Positions 12,294 to 23,849 of a stretch of DNA of 64,000 nucleotides are shown here, in pieces (position 1 is the first letter of the stretch; the number at the start of each line of letters is the position of its first letter). Location of the stretch: positions 43,411 through 107,410 of the forward strand of contig JAGFBZ010000009.1 of assembly GCA_018398805.1 (NCBI GenBank), given 5' to 3'. The position numbers and the translations under genes are program-made. The notes beneath the pieces were generated by a model that was given only the letters and a program-made list of their open reading frames with translations, was not told the origin of the DNA and did not search any database. This DNA is from Hirundichthys speculiger. Its lineage: Eukaryota; Chordata; Actinopteri; Beloniformes; Exocoetidae.

Positions 12294-12805
12294 ATACTCA
12301 GTCAAAAACCTGATTAAAATCCCGATGACAGAAAGTAAAACCCGACTCAGTTCACATGTTTTCATTAAAACGTTTGAGGAACAATCCAGGAAAATAGCCA
12401 ACGTCCTCCAGAAATACTTCCTGTCCTGGGAGCTGATTATTTATTCATCAAACTTTATTTGATCAGGAAGAACATTCTGGATTTATAGCGTGTTTGGTCT
12501 GAGACATCAGGCAGCTGTCAGAACGTCCTCAAAGACTGACATGAACGTTTGAAACCACCGATGACGTCCTGATGAACCAGACCAGTGACCATCTACACAC
12601 TCATGGTGGTCTAAGTTCAGGCAGCCAGACCAGATCCTGGAGGTCCAGCGGGTCTGGATCTCCCTGCACTGATGGAGCTGTATGGACCTGTTCTGTGGTA
12701 ATCAGAGGTTCTGGCTTCGTTTTTACAGTCTGAGGTCAAACGTGTGCTGACAGGAGCTTCTAGTTCCCAGCAGCTAGTTGGTTCTAGCAGCGGTGAGGTT
12801 CAGGT
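12294..12805. other. Intronic DNA without recognised content
   Basis: About 0.5 kb of ordinary sequence between the 42-bp array and a LINE tail. Nothing recognised. Confidence 0.4.
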
Positions 12806-13770
12806 TTCAATCAATCAATCAATCAATGTTTATTTGTAGAGCCCTTTTCAACACACAAGGTGACCAAAGTGCTTTCCATTAAAATCCACATTAAAACATT
12901 AAAACAAAATACTTTAAAATCAACATAACAATATAATTAAAATTAAATTAAAAATATCTCACATCAATACTGTGTATTAAAAGCCAGTCTAAATAAATAG
13001 GTTTTAAGTCTGGATTTAAAAACCCCAAAGTCAGTGATGGTGGACATTTCTGGGGGCAGCTTATTCCAGAGTCTGGGTCCAGGAACCGAGAAGACCCGAC
13101 CCCCCCAGAGTTTAGTCCTGGTTCTGGGGACTTCCAGCAGCTTGTTCCAGAGTCTGGGTCCAGAACCGAGAAGACCCGACCCCCCCAGAGTTTAGTCCTG
13201 GTTCTGGGGACTTCCAGAAAGAGCTGGTTTGAGGACCGTGGGCCTCTAGTAGAGTTCTGAACACGCACTTGTTCACATAAATAGAGAGGGGCAAGCCCAT
13301 TGAGGGCTTTAAAAACAAAGATTAACATTTTAAAATCAATTCTAAAAGAAACAGGAAGCCAGTGAAGAGCAAATAAAACTGGAGTTATGTGTTCCTGACG
13401 TCGGGTATTAGTTAAAAAGCGTGCAGCGGCGTTCTGGACAAGCTGAAGACGGCCAAGTGACGACTTGGAGACACCAACATACAAAGCATTACAGTAATCA
13501 AGTCTAGAACTTATAAAGGCATGAATAGTTTAGAAATTGCTTTACTTTTGTTAAAATCCGTAACTGATAAAAACTGGCCCTGACCACACTGTTAATTTGC
13601 TTGTCAAATTTTAAGCTGCCATCAAAAATAACTCCAAGATTCCTAACAGAAGATTTAACTTTAAACGATAGGTCACCAGAGTGTGTTGAATCGCCAAAGA
13701 AGACATACTCTGTCTTATCGTCATTTAGGTGCAGAAAACTTTGCCCCAACCACAGGTTTATCTCAGACTA
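12806..13770 (-). mobile_element. CR1/L2-like LINE, 3' part, truncated
   Basis: The minus strand encodes the end of a LINE reverse transcriptase: LNDDKTEYVFFG, VRNLGVIFDGSLKFD, then a gap, then LQLVQNAAARFLTNTRR and ITPVLFALHWLPVSFRIDFK, which is the typical thumb/C-terminal region. The element ends at a short (ATTG)n tail near 12810-12830, as L2-like LINEs do. A stop and frame changes separate 13504 from 13484. A 74-bp piece around 13050-13200 is tandemly duplicated within the frame (FSVLDPDSG is repeated). It lies in the first intron of the block 0 gene and is dead. Confidence 0.8.
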
Positions 13771-13849
13771 ACCGGTCTGACAGCCAACACGCCCTCACAA
13801 ACACACCTGTCCTCAGCAGACAATGAGTTCACAAGCAGCTCTTTCTTAC

Positions 13850-13886
13850 CGTCCAGGAGGAGCATCAGCAGCAGAAACACCTTCAT
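13850..13886 (-). CDS. Signal-peptide (leader) exon of block 0 receptor
   Basis: Thirty-seven coding bases from an ATG at 13886 read MKVFLLLMLLLD, a clear hydrophobic signal peptide, then a gtaag donor. The leftover single base gives phase 1, which matches the phase-1 start of the class A V exon at 8433. Joining them reads through the expected signal-cleavage region into SQHASPVEV. The 5'UTR presumably runs up to about 14.1 kb on this strand; no TATA box was obvious. The intron to the V exon would be about 5.4 kb and is filled by three minisatellites and a LINE. Confidence 0.7.
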
Positions 13887-13889
13887 GTT

Positions 13890-15600
13890 CTCCTCCAGAG
13901 TCTGACGGTCCTCAGAGACAGCAGCTGGACCTGGACACAGCTGGAACAGCTGCAGAAACCCTCCTCCACCTTCCACCTTCCACCTTCAGGACACTAGTGA
14001 CTGAAAAATTCTTCTGATTCCAGCGGAGGAACAAACAAGCTGCTCTGTAGGAGGAGCTTCTGGAATGAAACAGAAAGCATGAAGAAGCAGATTTGAGTTG
14101 GAGAACTGAAGATTGAGACATGAAGCTGGACAGGTTGTTGGACAGCAGCAGCTCGGGGGGGGGTCGATACGTTTTTACGTCTACTGGAAGAAAGAAAGCT
14201 CACAATTATGTTTCCTGCCATCTGTTCTTTTAATTATTTCCAGTTCCTCCAAGCTGTTTATTAAATAAATCGTCTCTGCTCTTGAACACCGTTTACTGCG
14301 TGCCGCCATCTTGAAACTTTGTTTTTAAAAACAAGCCCAGCGCGGAATATAAGCGTCATGGCGACAGACGGGCAAGAGAACTAGCATGCGCAGAAAGACG
14401 GGAATTAATTTAAAGCACTCGTACGCTCAAACAGCATGGATGGAAAAATGTCCACTTCGGTGTTGTAGGTGGTCCAGTATGGGCGTGTGTGCAGATATAC
14501 AGGACAGATCTGAACTTTAGGGTTTTACCGCTTTGTGAATGTTTTACCCATATTGTGATAATAAGTGAAGTGGGTGGAGTTTGAACATCTGAATGGTTTT
14601 TACTACTTATTTGAACTGTAATCACAAACCTGGGGAGGTTACTGCACGGGCTGCTGACGGTGATGATGAAGAATCTGTATCCTGTCTGTGTGGCGTCTTC
14701 GACCGCTACAGGTCCTGGTGTGTAGCGCCACTGCTGGATGCATCTCGTAGATGCACCAAAGAAGCTGCCGAGGCCATTTTCACTTAAAAACACGTGTAGA
14801 GTGTCGGTGGAATGAAAACACAGTTTTAGTTACGATTGAGCGCGGTAATTCTGAGCAGTGTTTGTGTCCTTATCAAAGGTTTTTAAATGTTACTAAACGG
14901 TGATTTGTGGGAGATATTCACAAACTTACGTTTCACCAAATCTTTCAGTTCGCTGTGACACAGGTATGCGTATCCTCCGCTGGGAGGTTGTTATGATGAG
15001 GTTTCCAGAAATCAGTTTCCACTCACATTTCTGGGAGAGAAATGGAGGATTAAAGTTAGTGATAATGTACAGTTGGGAGGTTGTTATTGAGAAATAAACC
15101 CAGACAGGATGTATGAAGCACCACACATCCTTTTGGTTGTGGACGCGTCAGTAAATATCAATGTTTCACCAGAATCCCAGCAATAATAACTTCTAAAACC
15201 AGAGGGAAGTTTGTCGCTGAAGCATTTCCCTCCGTTGAACTCGGGGATGGAAGAGTCTCAGCGTTTTAGGGTTAGCGGTTAACCGTAACCCTGGAGCAGG
15301 AAGAGCCAAAGCTGTCAGCTCCCATCTAATCTGATCACACATCACATGTTTATACTCAGATAGCTTCAAGAAACACACGTTTCTTTTGAAAATAATAAAT
15401 ACTTACAGATGTGTGTCCAGGTTGCAAAACATATTTGATTGAAATTGGAGACAAATGGGCTTTAAATTAAAAAAGAACAAAGAAAGCCTGCCTAACTCAG
15501 AGCTTCGGTATAACTCATTAAAGGTTACGATACACATGTTTTGTGAGGGACTGATTACAAATGGTTATTACTGATTATGTACATTATTTGACATTTGTTT
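13890..15600. other. Upstream region, no further gene recognised
   Basis: This stretch holds the presumed promoter/5'UTR of the block 0 gene and about 1.5 kb more. Several short open frames exist (14410-14793 minus, for example) but none has a recognisable domain or splice context. Confidence 0.4.
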
Positions 15601-15774
15601 TACAGCCAACACCTAGAAGACCCGGTGTCTCGTGCCATGTAGAGGACTGGGTCATCCTCTCCCTGTAGGCAAAGAAACAAGCTGTCTCCCAGCACTCAAC
15701 AACCAGTTTAACCATCACCAGAATGGTTTAGACAAGGCCAAGGTTGTCCTCTCACTCTGAATGAAAGGAAAACA

Positions 15775-16440
15775 CTAATAGTGACTCCAAACCAAAAAAT
15801 AACAGGCATATCCATTTCGAACATGTACTGCACTTAGTTCATTGCATTTGAGCAGCCTCAGAAATAAGCTGTAGTGTTGGGGTGCCTCACCATCCTCTGA
15901 TGTAATCAGGGCCCATGACAGTGCCTTATCCATATAAGCAGCTGCATCCCTTTGTTCATCTCCAAAATGTTCCTGTAGTAGCATTTTAGCCTGAGCGTAG
16001 CCCGTATGTGAGTCCATATGTTGGCAGCTTCTTACAAGAGCCCTTGGGCGACCTCTGGTGAAGTACTCGAGGAAGTACAGTAGTACATCACTATAACTAC
16101 TGGACTTGATTTCAACACCACTTTCAAAGGCTCTCATGAATGTATGAAACTGCAACGGATCACCATCAAAGACCTGACTATCTCTTTTGGGCAACGCTGA
16201 ACATTGCTGCTGTCGTATCAATAGTGTGGTTTCATTCTTCCTTCTCAGGATATCAAGAACATCGTTTTGGGCCCTATTACCTGCTGAACCTTCAGTATTT
16301 AAAATGGTTCCATGTTTCCTCAGACCATTATAGGAACTGAACTGAGGACTGGGTTCAGATAGGTGGTGTTTTAAAGCAGGAACCAGTAAGTGAGAAGCAT
16401 CTGATTCAGGCCTTGTCACCTGTTCGCTGACCATGGCTCT
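15775..16440 (-). pseudogene. BEL/Pao-type retrotransposon gag fragment
   Basis: A minus-strand frame of about 220 codons shows the conserved gag block of Pao/BEL retrotransposons (the DUF1759-type region): FDGDPLQFHTFMRAFES, LYFLEYFTRGRPRALVRSC, GYAQAKMLLQEHFGDE. No protease, reverse transcriptase or LTR was found near it. The frame loses similarity near 15780, and on the upper side it is cut at 16451 by the small Harbinger-like insertion. It is an old element copy, not a host gene. Confidence 0.7.
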
Positions 16441-16454
16441 TGCTTGCCGTTTAA

Positions 16455-17210
16455 GGGCCTGATTTACTAAGATCCTAAATGAAGAGTACTAAATTGCGTG
16501 TGCACTGAAAAAGTTTGCGCGTGCTGTTGTTGTGTGTTTTGCGGGTGATCAACTAAGAATGTTCGCGCAATTGATAACGGGTGCAAACCGCAGTATTTAA
16601 ATGAGGTGTTGCGTGTCTTACGGTTTGCGCCATGGAGAGTCTGGATGGAAAGCAGGATAGACGCAAGCGCAAAATGAAATTTGACGAGTTGGAGTTAGAG
16701 ATATTAGTGGAAGAGGCAAATAAACACATTCATGAACTAAAGCAAAGAAATTTAAACATTACCAAAAGAAACGCAATATGGGAGAAAATCTGCGATAGAA
16801 TAAATGCAGTTGGTAAAACAAAAAGAACGGCAGATGAGGTTAAAAGAAGGTGGCAAGATATAAGGCAAAGAACTAAAGAAAAAGTGGCCTTTAATAAAAC
16901 TTCGGCAAACCAGACAGGTGGAGGGAAGAGATGCCTCTAACCAGCATTGAGCAGCAGGTGCAGCTCACCTTCTGGAGGAGCAGATAACTGGGATACTGGG
17001 GTCTGACACGCTAGAGCCAACTGCAGAACAAGGTAGGCGCACAATAAGAAACACTTTTTTCTCCATGAAAACACGTGATTTATTTATTATCACAAATAAA
17101 AAAATGAATGTGCCTCCTGTGGCAACCTTTTGCTGAATAATACTCGATTTAATATTCAAATAAAATATTTCTCCTTTTGCATGTGCTTGTGACCGGCTCC
17201 AAATCAGCCC
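16455..17210 (+). mobile_element. Small Harbinger-like element with a Myb/SANT-like ORF
   Basis: The 756-bp element has imperfect terminal inverted repeats (GGGCCTGATTT at left, GGGCTGATTT reading inward at right), flanked on each side by TTAA (16451-16454 and 17211-17214). Inside, 16632-16940 encodes 102 residues: a basic start, then LELEILVEEANKHIHELKQR, RNAIWEKICDRINAVG and RTADEVKRRWQDIRQRTKEK, a trihelix Myb/SANT-like DNA-binding domain as in Harbinger accessory proteins and NAIF1-like proteins. The frame then breaks within the following QQVQLT region. No DDE transposase is present, so it could only be moved in trans. Confidence 0.65.
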
Positions 17211-17464
17211 TTAAGTCAGGGTTTCCGTTGTCTGGTAATTGCCGGACTTTGTCTGGTAAAATATGCGGAAGTCCGGGATTTTATAATCTCTCCGGTCAAA
17301 ATGTCCGGTGAAAATACTCCTCCCAAGCACAATTTCAGTTGTAATAAAATGGGTTATTTCCACATCATTTTATGAAAAACGCCTCGGGATTCTCCCAGAG
17401 GAGCTGGTGGAAGCGGCCGGGGGATCTGGACCTCTGAAGCTGCTGCCCCAGCGACCCGACTTCG

Positions 17465-17549
17465 GGTCCATCCATCCATCCATTAGCGGAAGCTAAAATA
17501 TATGGATGGATGGATGGATGGATTTTATCCATCCATCCATCCATCCATT
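17465..17549. repeat. ATGG microsatellite forming a perfect hairpin
   Basis: Runs of (ATCC) and (ATGG). Bases 17502-17523 and 17527-17548 form a perfect 22-bp inverted repeat around a 3-base loop. Confidence 0.9.
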
Positions 17550-17739
17550 GTCATCCTCACTTATTTTTTTAACGTTACCTTTGATCATTTAAAAGAAGTC
17601 ACATTTGGGTTTGTCATGTTCAGGTTTATAAATCTCATTTTTCATCATTTGGTCTTCTGTTGTGACGTTGTTTTCCTTGAGCAGGTTATTTTCATCTTGG
17701 TTTGTCTTTGTTGTACTTTTTTTTCCCTGTTCGAATCAC

Positions 17740-18720
17740 TTAGCTCTTGAATGTAAATATGCTCCATCAGCCTTTATTCTGTAGAGATCATCTAGTCTTT
17801 CTTGTAGGGATTACAGTTTTATTTGGTTTTCTATGGACATTTGTGTTTTATTTACCAGTGAATTAATTTCATCCATCAGTTCCTTTTGTTTTTGTTTCCT
17901 CTGTATTGGTATGTTTTTACTGATGATAATCACCATCTGTTCCACCTTTAAATTTAAACCATCCCACTTATTTCTATTAGACTTTTCAAGATCTGTAACT
18001 TTGTTGATCAGGACTTTGGCCTGTTTGTTGAACCCAGCTTTTTGGAGTAGTTTTTTACCTTTTATCTTGGAGTAGGTCACTGTTAAATTTCCATGTTAGC
18101 AGATGTTAAAGGTTCCTTAAACGATAGTACAGACAGTTTAATCAATGATCTGTGAGAGGAGAGGCTGAGATATCACTGTTTAAAATGTTCTCGCCCAGTC
18201 CATCAGAGACAAGCCAACGGTCCAGTCTTGACCATTGTCCATCCCTTGAAGAGCTAATCCAAGTGTGTTGTTTACAGCTCAGGTTTATATTCTCCAGTAG
18301 TCGATCACGTTTGTTTTTGTGCAGAGGTTCAGTATGATGTCATCATTTACCGGTTGTGTGTAGTCTGTCTAACCATGAATTAGGCGCTATGTTAAAGTCA
18401 CCTCCCACTATAACCTGATCTGAGGTCTAAGTTGTTTTCCATTCATTTACAAGATTACCGAGTTTATCACACCTCTCTGTTATCCATATACACATCCAAG
18501 AATAAAATATTTTCCATTTGATTCCACAGCCACCATCAACCAGTGACCGTCATTATCTTCTTTGTGATCAGTTATTGTGCCTGGGAATCTGTAAAACATC
18601 TCCATGACTCCATTACTAATGTGGAGCTCCGTGAGCAAACCAGACAGCATCTCCTCATTGGCTTTTTCAGGATTTATCATCGTAACTGAGTGTGTTTCTT
18701 GAATAAAAATACAATTTGCT
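17740..18720 (-). mobile_element. L1/Tx1-like LINE endonuclease-region fragment
   Basis: The minus strand, with frame breaks, encodes part of an apurinic-type endonuclease and linker of an L1/Tx1-like LINE. Pieces seen are ELHISNGVMEMFYR, GHWLMVAVESNGKYFILGCVYG, then further down a SRDGQWSRLDRWLVSD segment, and a lysine-rich KKLLQKAGFNKQAKVLINK stretch. No reverse transcriptase core follows. The fragment is decayed. Confidence 0.6.
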
Positions 18721-19500
18721 CTTTGTTCCTTACAAAACAGAAATATAGCTTTACACTACACACTGTTATTCAACCCCAAACATTTAAAGATAGAAAAGAA
18801 ATAGACATGTATAAATGGAAAACAGATGCTTCAGATGCATCTGGTCTTAACCTCGGGCTAGTGGGGGACCTGATATTTGGCTATGCTTCTTCCATGTGTG
18901 GGTGTTTATGATCCAGTATCCTGTCATCGTGTTAATATGTGAATTATCAACGATGTTAATTGGGAGTACTTCAGACGTTCTCAGTTGGAGTTTAGGTCCT
19001 GCGTGTCATGGGCCTGAAAACGCTTGGTTTTAGACCAGCTCCTCGCTGTGTGGGGGGAGGGGGGGGTCTGTCTGTTGTAGGTGAGGCCTGCTGCCATCAT
19101 GTTGTGTTTTGGTCGTATTTACTCCAGTCAAGGTTTATTCTCTTTTCTTCTTTTATTTTCATGTGTGATTCCATGTTTACGCCACATGTTGCTAAAAGCA
19201 ATGACGACATCTTTCTTGCATGATCAGAGATCTGATTCATTCCCTGACATCAACTGGGGGGGGGGGGGGGGGGGGGGGGTGCACCTGCAGGTGCTTCTGA
19301 GGATTGATTGTTCTTTGGTTTAGATAGTCTTGTGGCCTTTTCCCCCACTGGGTTTTTGGTCTAGTCTAGAGTAGTCTTTTGCCGTTCCCCTTATTTTCGG
19401 AATCTGGCAATCTAAATTATACTGAAATTCAAAATTCAAACTCTGAATTTAATCACTTTAATCATTTTAACCGATCAATCAACTGATTCCAATCTGAGCT
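18721..19500. other. Spacer with a G homopolymer
   Basis: No gene recognised. A run of about 23 G lies at 19257-19279; such runs are assembly risks. Confidence 0.5.
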
Positions 19501-19504
19501 GCAA

Positions 19505-20832
19505 ACTCATACACCTAGTGGGGACCGTGTTCCCGCAGATACGACCACATTAGTCCAGTCCTGAGGTTTCTGCACCGGTCCTGACTAGAACCAGGAGATA
19601 CGACCATATTAGTCCAGTCCTGAGGGTCTCTGACCTGAGGTCTCTGACCCCTGACTAGAACCAGGAGATACGACCATATTAGTCCAAGTCCTGAGGTCTC
19701 TGCACCGGTCCTGACTAGAACCAGGAGATACGACCATATTAGTCCAGTCCTGAGGTCTCTGCACCGGTCCTGACTAGAACCAGGAGATACGACCCCATAT
19801 TAGTCCAGTCCTGAGGTCTCTGCACCGGTCCTGACTAGAACCAGGAGATACGACCACATTAGTCCAGTCCTGAGGTCTCTGCACCGGTCCTGACTAGAAC
19901 CAGGAGATACGACCACATTAGTCCAGTCCTGAGGTCTCTGCACCGGTCCTGACTAGAACCAGGAGATACGACCATATTAGTCCAGTCCTGAGGTCTCTGC
20001 ACCGGTCCTGACTAGAACCAGGAGATACGACCACATTAGTCCAGTCCTGAGGTCTCTGCACTGGTCCTGACTAGAACCAGGAGATACGACCATATTAGTC
20101 CAGTCCTGAGGTCTCTGCACCGGTCCCGACTAGAACCAGGAGATACGACCATATTAGTCCAGTCCTGAGGTCTCTGCACCGGTCCTGACTAGAACCAGGA
20201 GATACGACCATATTAGTCCAATCCTGAGGTCTCTGCACCGGTCCTGACTAGAACCAGTAAATACGACCGTATTAGTCCAGTCCTGAGGTCTCTGCACCGG
20301 TCCTGACTAGAACCAGGAGATACGACCACATTAGTCCAGTCCTGAGGTCTCTGCACCGGTCCTGACTAGAACCAGGAGATACGACCACATTAGTCCAGTC
20401 CTGAGGTCTCTGCACCGGTCCTGACTAGAACCAGGAGATACGACCATATTAGTCCAGTCCTGAGGTCTCTGCACCGGTCCTGACTAGAACCAGGAGATAC
20501 GACCACATTAGTCCAGTCCTGAGGTCTCTGCACCGGTCCTGACTAGAACCAGGAGATACGACCATATTAGTCCAGTCCTGAGGTCTCTGCACCGGTCCCG
20601 ACTAGAACCAGGAGATACGACCATATTAGTCCAGTCCTGAGGTCTCTGCACCGGTCCTGACTAGAACCAGGAGATACGACCATATTAGTCCAATCCTGAG
20701 GTCTCTGCACCGGTCCTGACTAGAACCAGTAAATACGACCGTATTAGTCCAGTCCTGAGGTCTCTGCACCGGTCCTGACTAGAACCAGGAGATACGACCA
20801 CATTAGTCCAGTCCTGAGGTCTCTGCACCGGT
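19505..20832. repeat. 59-bp minisatellite with higher-order structure
   Basis: About 22 copies of a 59-bp unit (ggagatacgaccatattagt, ccagtcctgaggtctctgca, ccggtcctgactagaacca). Two private variants recur exactly 472 bp apart: gaaccagtaaatac at 20251 and 20723, and cggtcccgac at 20121 and 20593. An 8-unit block was therefore duplicated. The array ends in a 20-bp perfect inverted repeat. Confidence 0.95.
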
Positions 20833-20857
20833 CCTGAACCGGTGCAGAGACCTCAGG
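20813..20857. repeat. Perfect 20-bp inverted repeat at array edge
   Basis: Bases 20813-20832 (cctgaggtctctgcaccggt) are followed by five bases and then their exact reverse complement at 20838-20857. The second arm is an inverted piece of the 59-bp unit. Confidence 0.95.
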
Positions 20858-20899
20858 TCTCAGGTCATCTACCCCGCACCTTCATGTTTGCCATGAAGG

Positions 20900-21423
20900 C
20901 AAACCCAGGATGTTTTTTCTCTGGCCTTGAATGTTTCGATGTGACAGGCTGACAAAAATTATAGGCATGAAAAAAAGTTTTTCCAATTTTCAGCGAATGC
21001 AATACAGGATGACGTTGAAAGTTTCTCTCCATGTTCTTTTTATCTGGTGCCTAATGACAAGACGAGAAACAAAGGTCAATCAAAGAGTTTAATACAATCA
21101 TGAATACAAAGAATTATTATGCCATGCAGAATATTTTAATCTGCCGTTGGTACACTTGTCCACAACATCACCAGGATGCTGCCATGGACAAAATGCACAC
21201 TGCAAGTCAGATTGTGCCTGTCCAGCATCTTAATTTTAATTTTAATTTGTTTTTAATATTAATTTTAATTTTATTTGTTTGTGATCTGTTTTTATTGGAT
21301 CTGTTTTTATATTTGGTTGCTGTTACTTAAGTGTGTGGAATTATGAATGAAAAACGCACTGATGCTGCTGTAACACCTTAATTTCCTGCAAAGGATTAAT
21401 AAAGTATTTAATCTAATCTAATC
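20900..21423 (+). mobile_element. LINE 3' untranslated end, 5'-truncated
   Basis: The last 200 bases (gtgatctgtttttatt, gaaaaacgcactgatgctg, ggattaataaagtatt) match the 3' end of the LINE copy at 46.60-46.80 kb and finish in a (TCTAA)n tail. The piggyBac-like element that follows is inserted at a TTAA in this tail. Confidence 0.65.
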
Positions 21424-21427
21424 TTAA

Positions 21428-21729
21428 CCTTTGTGTCGTGTTCGTTTCTCCCCCCTTACTTTAGTGTTCCCGGTCAAATTTGACCGGCCTGTTTTAACTG
21501 CTTCTACATTAACAGAAAAACCACTGCTTAACACCAAATTTTATTTAACTCCTTTTGAAGCTGTAAACAATGTCTCAGACCACTGGTTAATATGAATAAC
21601 TGCAGTGAATATACATAAAACAGACACAGAAATAGTAAATTGTATTCCAAAATTATCATTTATTATAAAAAGAAAGTAACAAAAATCAAAACAATGACCA
21701 AATTCACACATCAACATGAGCCTATCATT

Positions 21730-21764
<35 letters not shown>

Positions 21765-22964
21765 TGGGGGGGGGGGGGGCTGTGTCTTCACATGTGTCTT
21801 CACACACAGGAGTGGCATCCTAACAATATTTTCTACTCTTGCTCTTCCTTCTCTTTCCTGGGTGGATGAATACCAGAGCAAATTGCCATCCTTGGACTGG
21901 AATATCACGGGACAGCTCCCACCGCTACACCGGGCTGTGAGCCCGAACGTGATTGTTCAACACCAGACAGCTCCCACCACTTCTGCGGGCTGTGAGGGCT
22001 GTCCAGTGCTGAACATTCACGTTCAGCACTGGACAGCTCCCACCACTTCTCTGGGCTGTGGGAGCTGTCCAGTGCTGAACATCCACGTTCAGCACCGGAC
22101 AGCTCCCACCACTACTCCGGGCTGTGGGAGCTGTCCAGTTCAGCACCAGACAGCTCCCACCACTACTCCAGGCTGTGGGAGCTGTCCGGTGCAGAACAGG
22201 AATGTTGTCAAATATCTCAAAGGGATCATATTCAGATCAATGTTGTCTTCTATTTCTGAGACATCGTCCTCTATTTCTGGGTTGAACTTCAATCCCCTGT
22301 TCATCAGGTTGAAATAAAAGGTCCAGAGCTTCTCTGACAAGAAATCATCTGATCGGGCGCCTAGTCTGCGTGTTCGTAGCAAAATGAGGGCAATGCACAC
22401 AAAAAAACTATATATAAGGGGTCTCTGAGAAGATATGATACATTTTGTATTGGAAAGTACGGTTTACGTCAGGGGATGGGCACATAAGCCTGGGAAAGAG
22501 ACGGTTCTCATAACAAACACCTAATTGTTTACTTTGAAATGTGGAACAAGTGTTATACATTTAGTTTGGAAAGTGTGGTTCATGTGGTGGGATGGGCACA
22601 TAAGCACCGGAATGAGGAGGGAATAGGAGACAGCTATTTGTTCAGTCTGAAATGGGTTCACGTGGGGTGGGGTGGTGTGTGTGGTGGTGTATTTGTGGTT
22701 GTGTACAATCTGATGGATAAACACAATCTAGGGTCACCCATTAATTTCCTGTGGTGGTCATTTTTGACCGGGAACACCACAGGTGTTACAAAGTTGAATA
22801 AACTACTCAAAATTCAGAGAAAATGGTGATCAACAATTATATATGTTCAAATGGCTAGTGTGGAGGATATCATAAGGCCCTGAGACAATCAAATGTAAAA
22901 CACTATATTTATGATTGATGAAAGTAGGAAATCGGTCAGATTTGACCCGAACACGACAGAAAGG
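21428..22964. mobile_element. Non-autonomous piggyBac-like transposon
   Basis: A 1537-bp element flanked by TTAA on both sides (21424-21427, 22965-22968). The terminal inverted repeats are 17 bp with one mismatch: CCTTTGTGTCGTGTTCG at left and CCTTTCTGTCGTGTTCG reading inward at right. Subterminal inverted repeats are also present (gtgttcccggtcaaatttga at 21464 and its partner at 22756-22780), including an 18-bp perfect palindrome at 21470-21487. TTAA duplication and this architecture are typical of piggyBac. No transposase frame is present. It contains a TG microsatellite with a G run (21738-21779) and hairpin-forming 65-70 bp repeats. Confidence 0.85.
21905..22200. repeat. Hairpin-forming 60-70 bp tandem repeats inside the piggyBac-like element
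   Basis: Four to five units each contain two palindromes: gggagctgtcc with its partner ggacagctccc, and cagtgctgaac with gttcagcactg. Both strands are therefore open and cysteine-rich by chance. Confidence 0.8.
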
Positions 22965-22969
22965 TTAAA

Positions 22970-23680
22970 AGATCCAGAGGAAGGCGGATCTGTTATCCTG
23001 GGTTTTATGGCTCTTTGTCTCAGTCTCACAGTCCCAAAGTCCTGGTTAATAAACAAACTGTTTTTCCGGGGGTTGCAAACTGTTGATGGGGGTCGAGAGG
23101 ATGTTGCAGTAATTAAGTCGTAAACCTGAGCTGAGAAACCCGCAGCATTCCTTCATGCCAATATAACAAGTTAAAATCTACATGGTTAATTCTAAATCCT
23201 AACAACGTCTTAACAGGACCAATCAGAGAGGGGTTGCGTATGCTCCTCTCAACCTCAAGCACCAAGAGGTTTTCATTTCAGAGAGACAGCAAGAAACGAA
23301 AAACAAAAAAAAAACAATGGATATACAGTGTTTTTTTCTTTCCAAAAAGGACGTGGAGGCTGACTCGGCTGGGGCTTAGGTTTTCGAGGAACTGCCATCA
23401 GAAACAGGTAAATAAATGAATATCCAATTTCACATTCACTTGTAAACGTGTAGTAGTTACTAAAGGGGCTGTGGGAAGGCTAGCATCCCCGGGGAGTGGC
23501 TACATCGTGAAAAAGAGATGAATGAATCACACTACAACCCTTGTAACTGAAGGTTTTCCACATATGCTACATCTTTCATTCAGTGATATTTTTCTCATAT
23601 ACGTATCTTGCACAACTACATTGCAGCTTTTATGACATTTTATAAGGTGTCTGTATGCTAGGGGTTTTGCAACGTCAGGT
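22970..23680. other. Spacer, nothing recognised
   Basis: No domain, splice-flanked exon or repeat terminus recognised; short open frames only. Confidence 0.4.
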
Positions 23681-23849
23681 GGCTCACGGTAGGTCCATAC
23701 CTCGGTTTTGTGTCACAGTTTCGGTACGGATTCGGTACAGTTTCAGACCACCCGCTATCCTAAACCCGCGATCGCAAGTTACCGAGTTTGTGGAAAGTGC
23801 AACCCGCATGTCGGCGCGTAAAAGACTGCGTCCAAATGGAATAAATGTG

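Noticed and set aside
11267..12401. TRSDGLNMFDVSGD 14-residue repeat protein
   Set aside because: The 42-bp DNA unit is open in several frames and the opposite strand; substitutions do not favour synonymous sites.
21640..22317. Cysteine-rich 225-residue frame
   Set aside because: Encoded by hairpin tandem repeats inside a piggyBac-like element and open on both strands.
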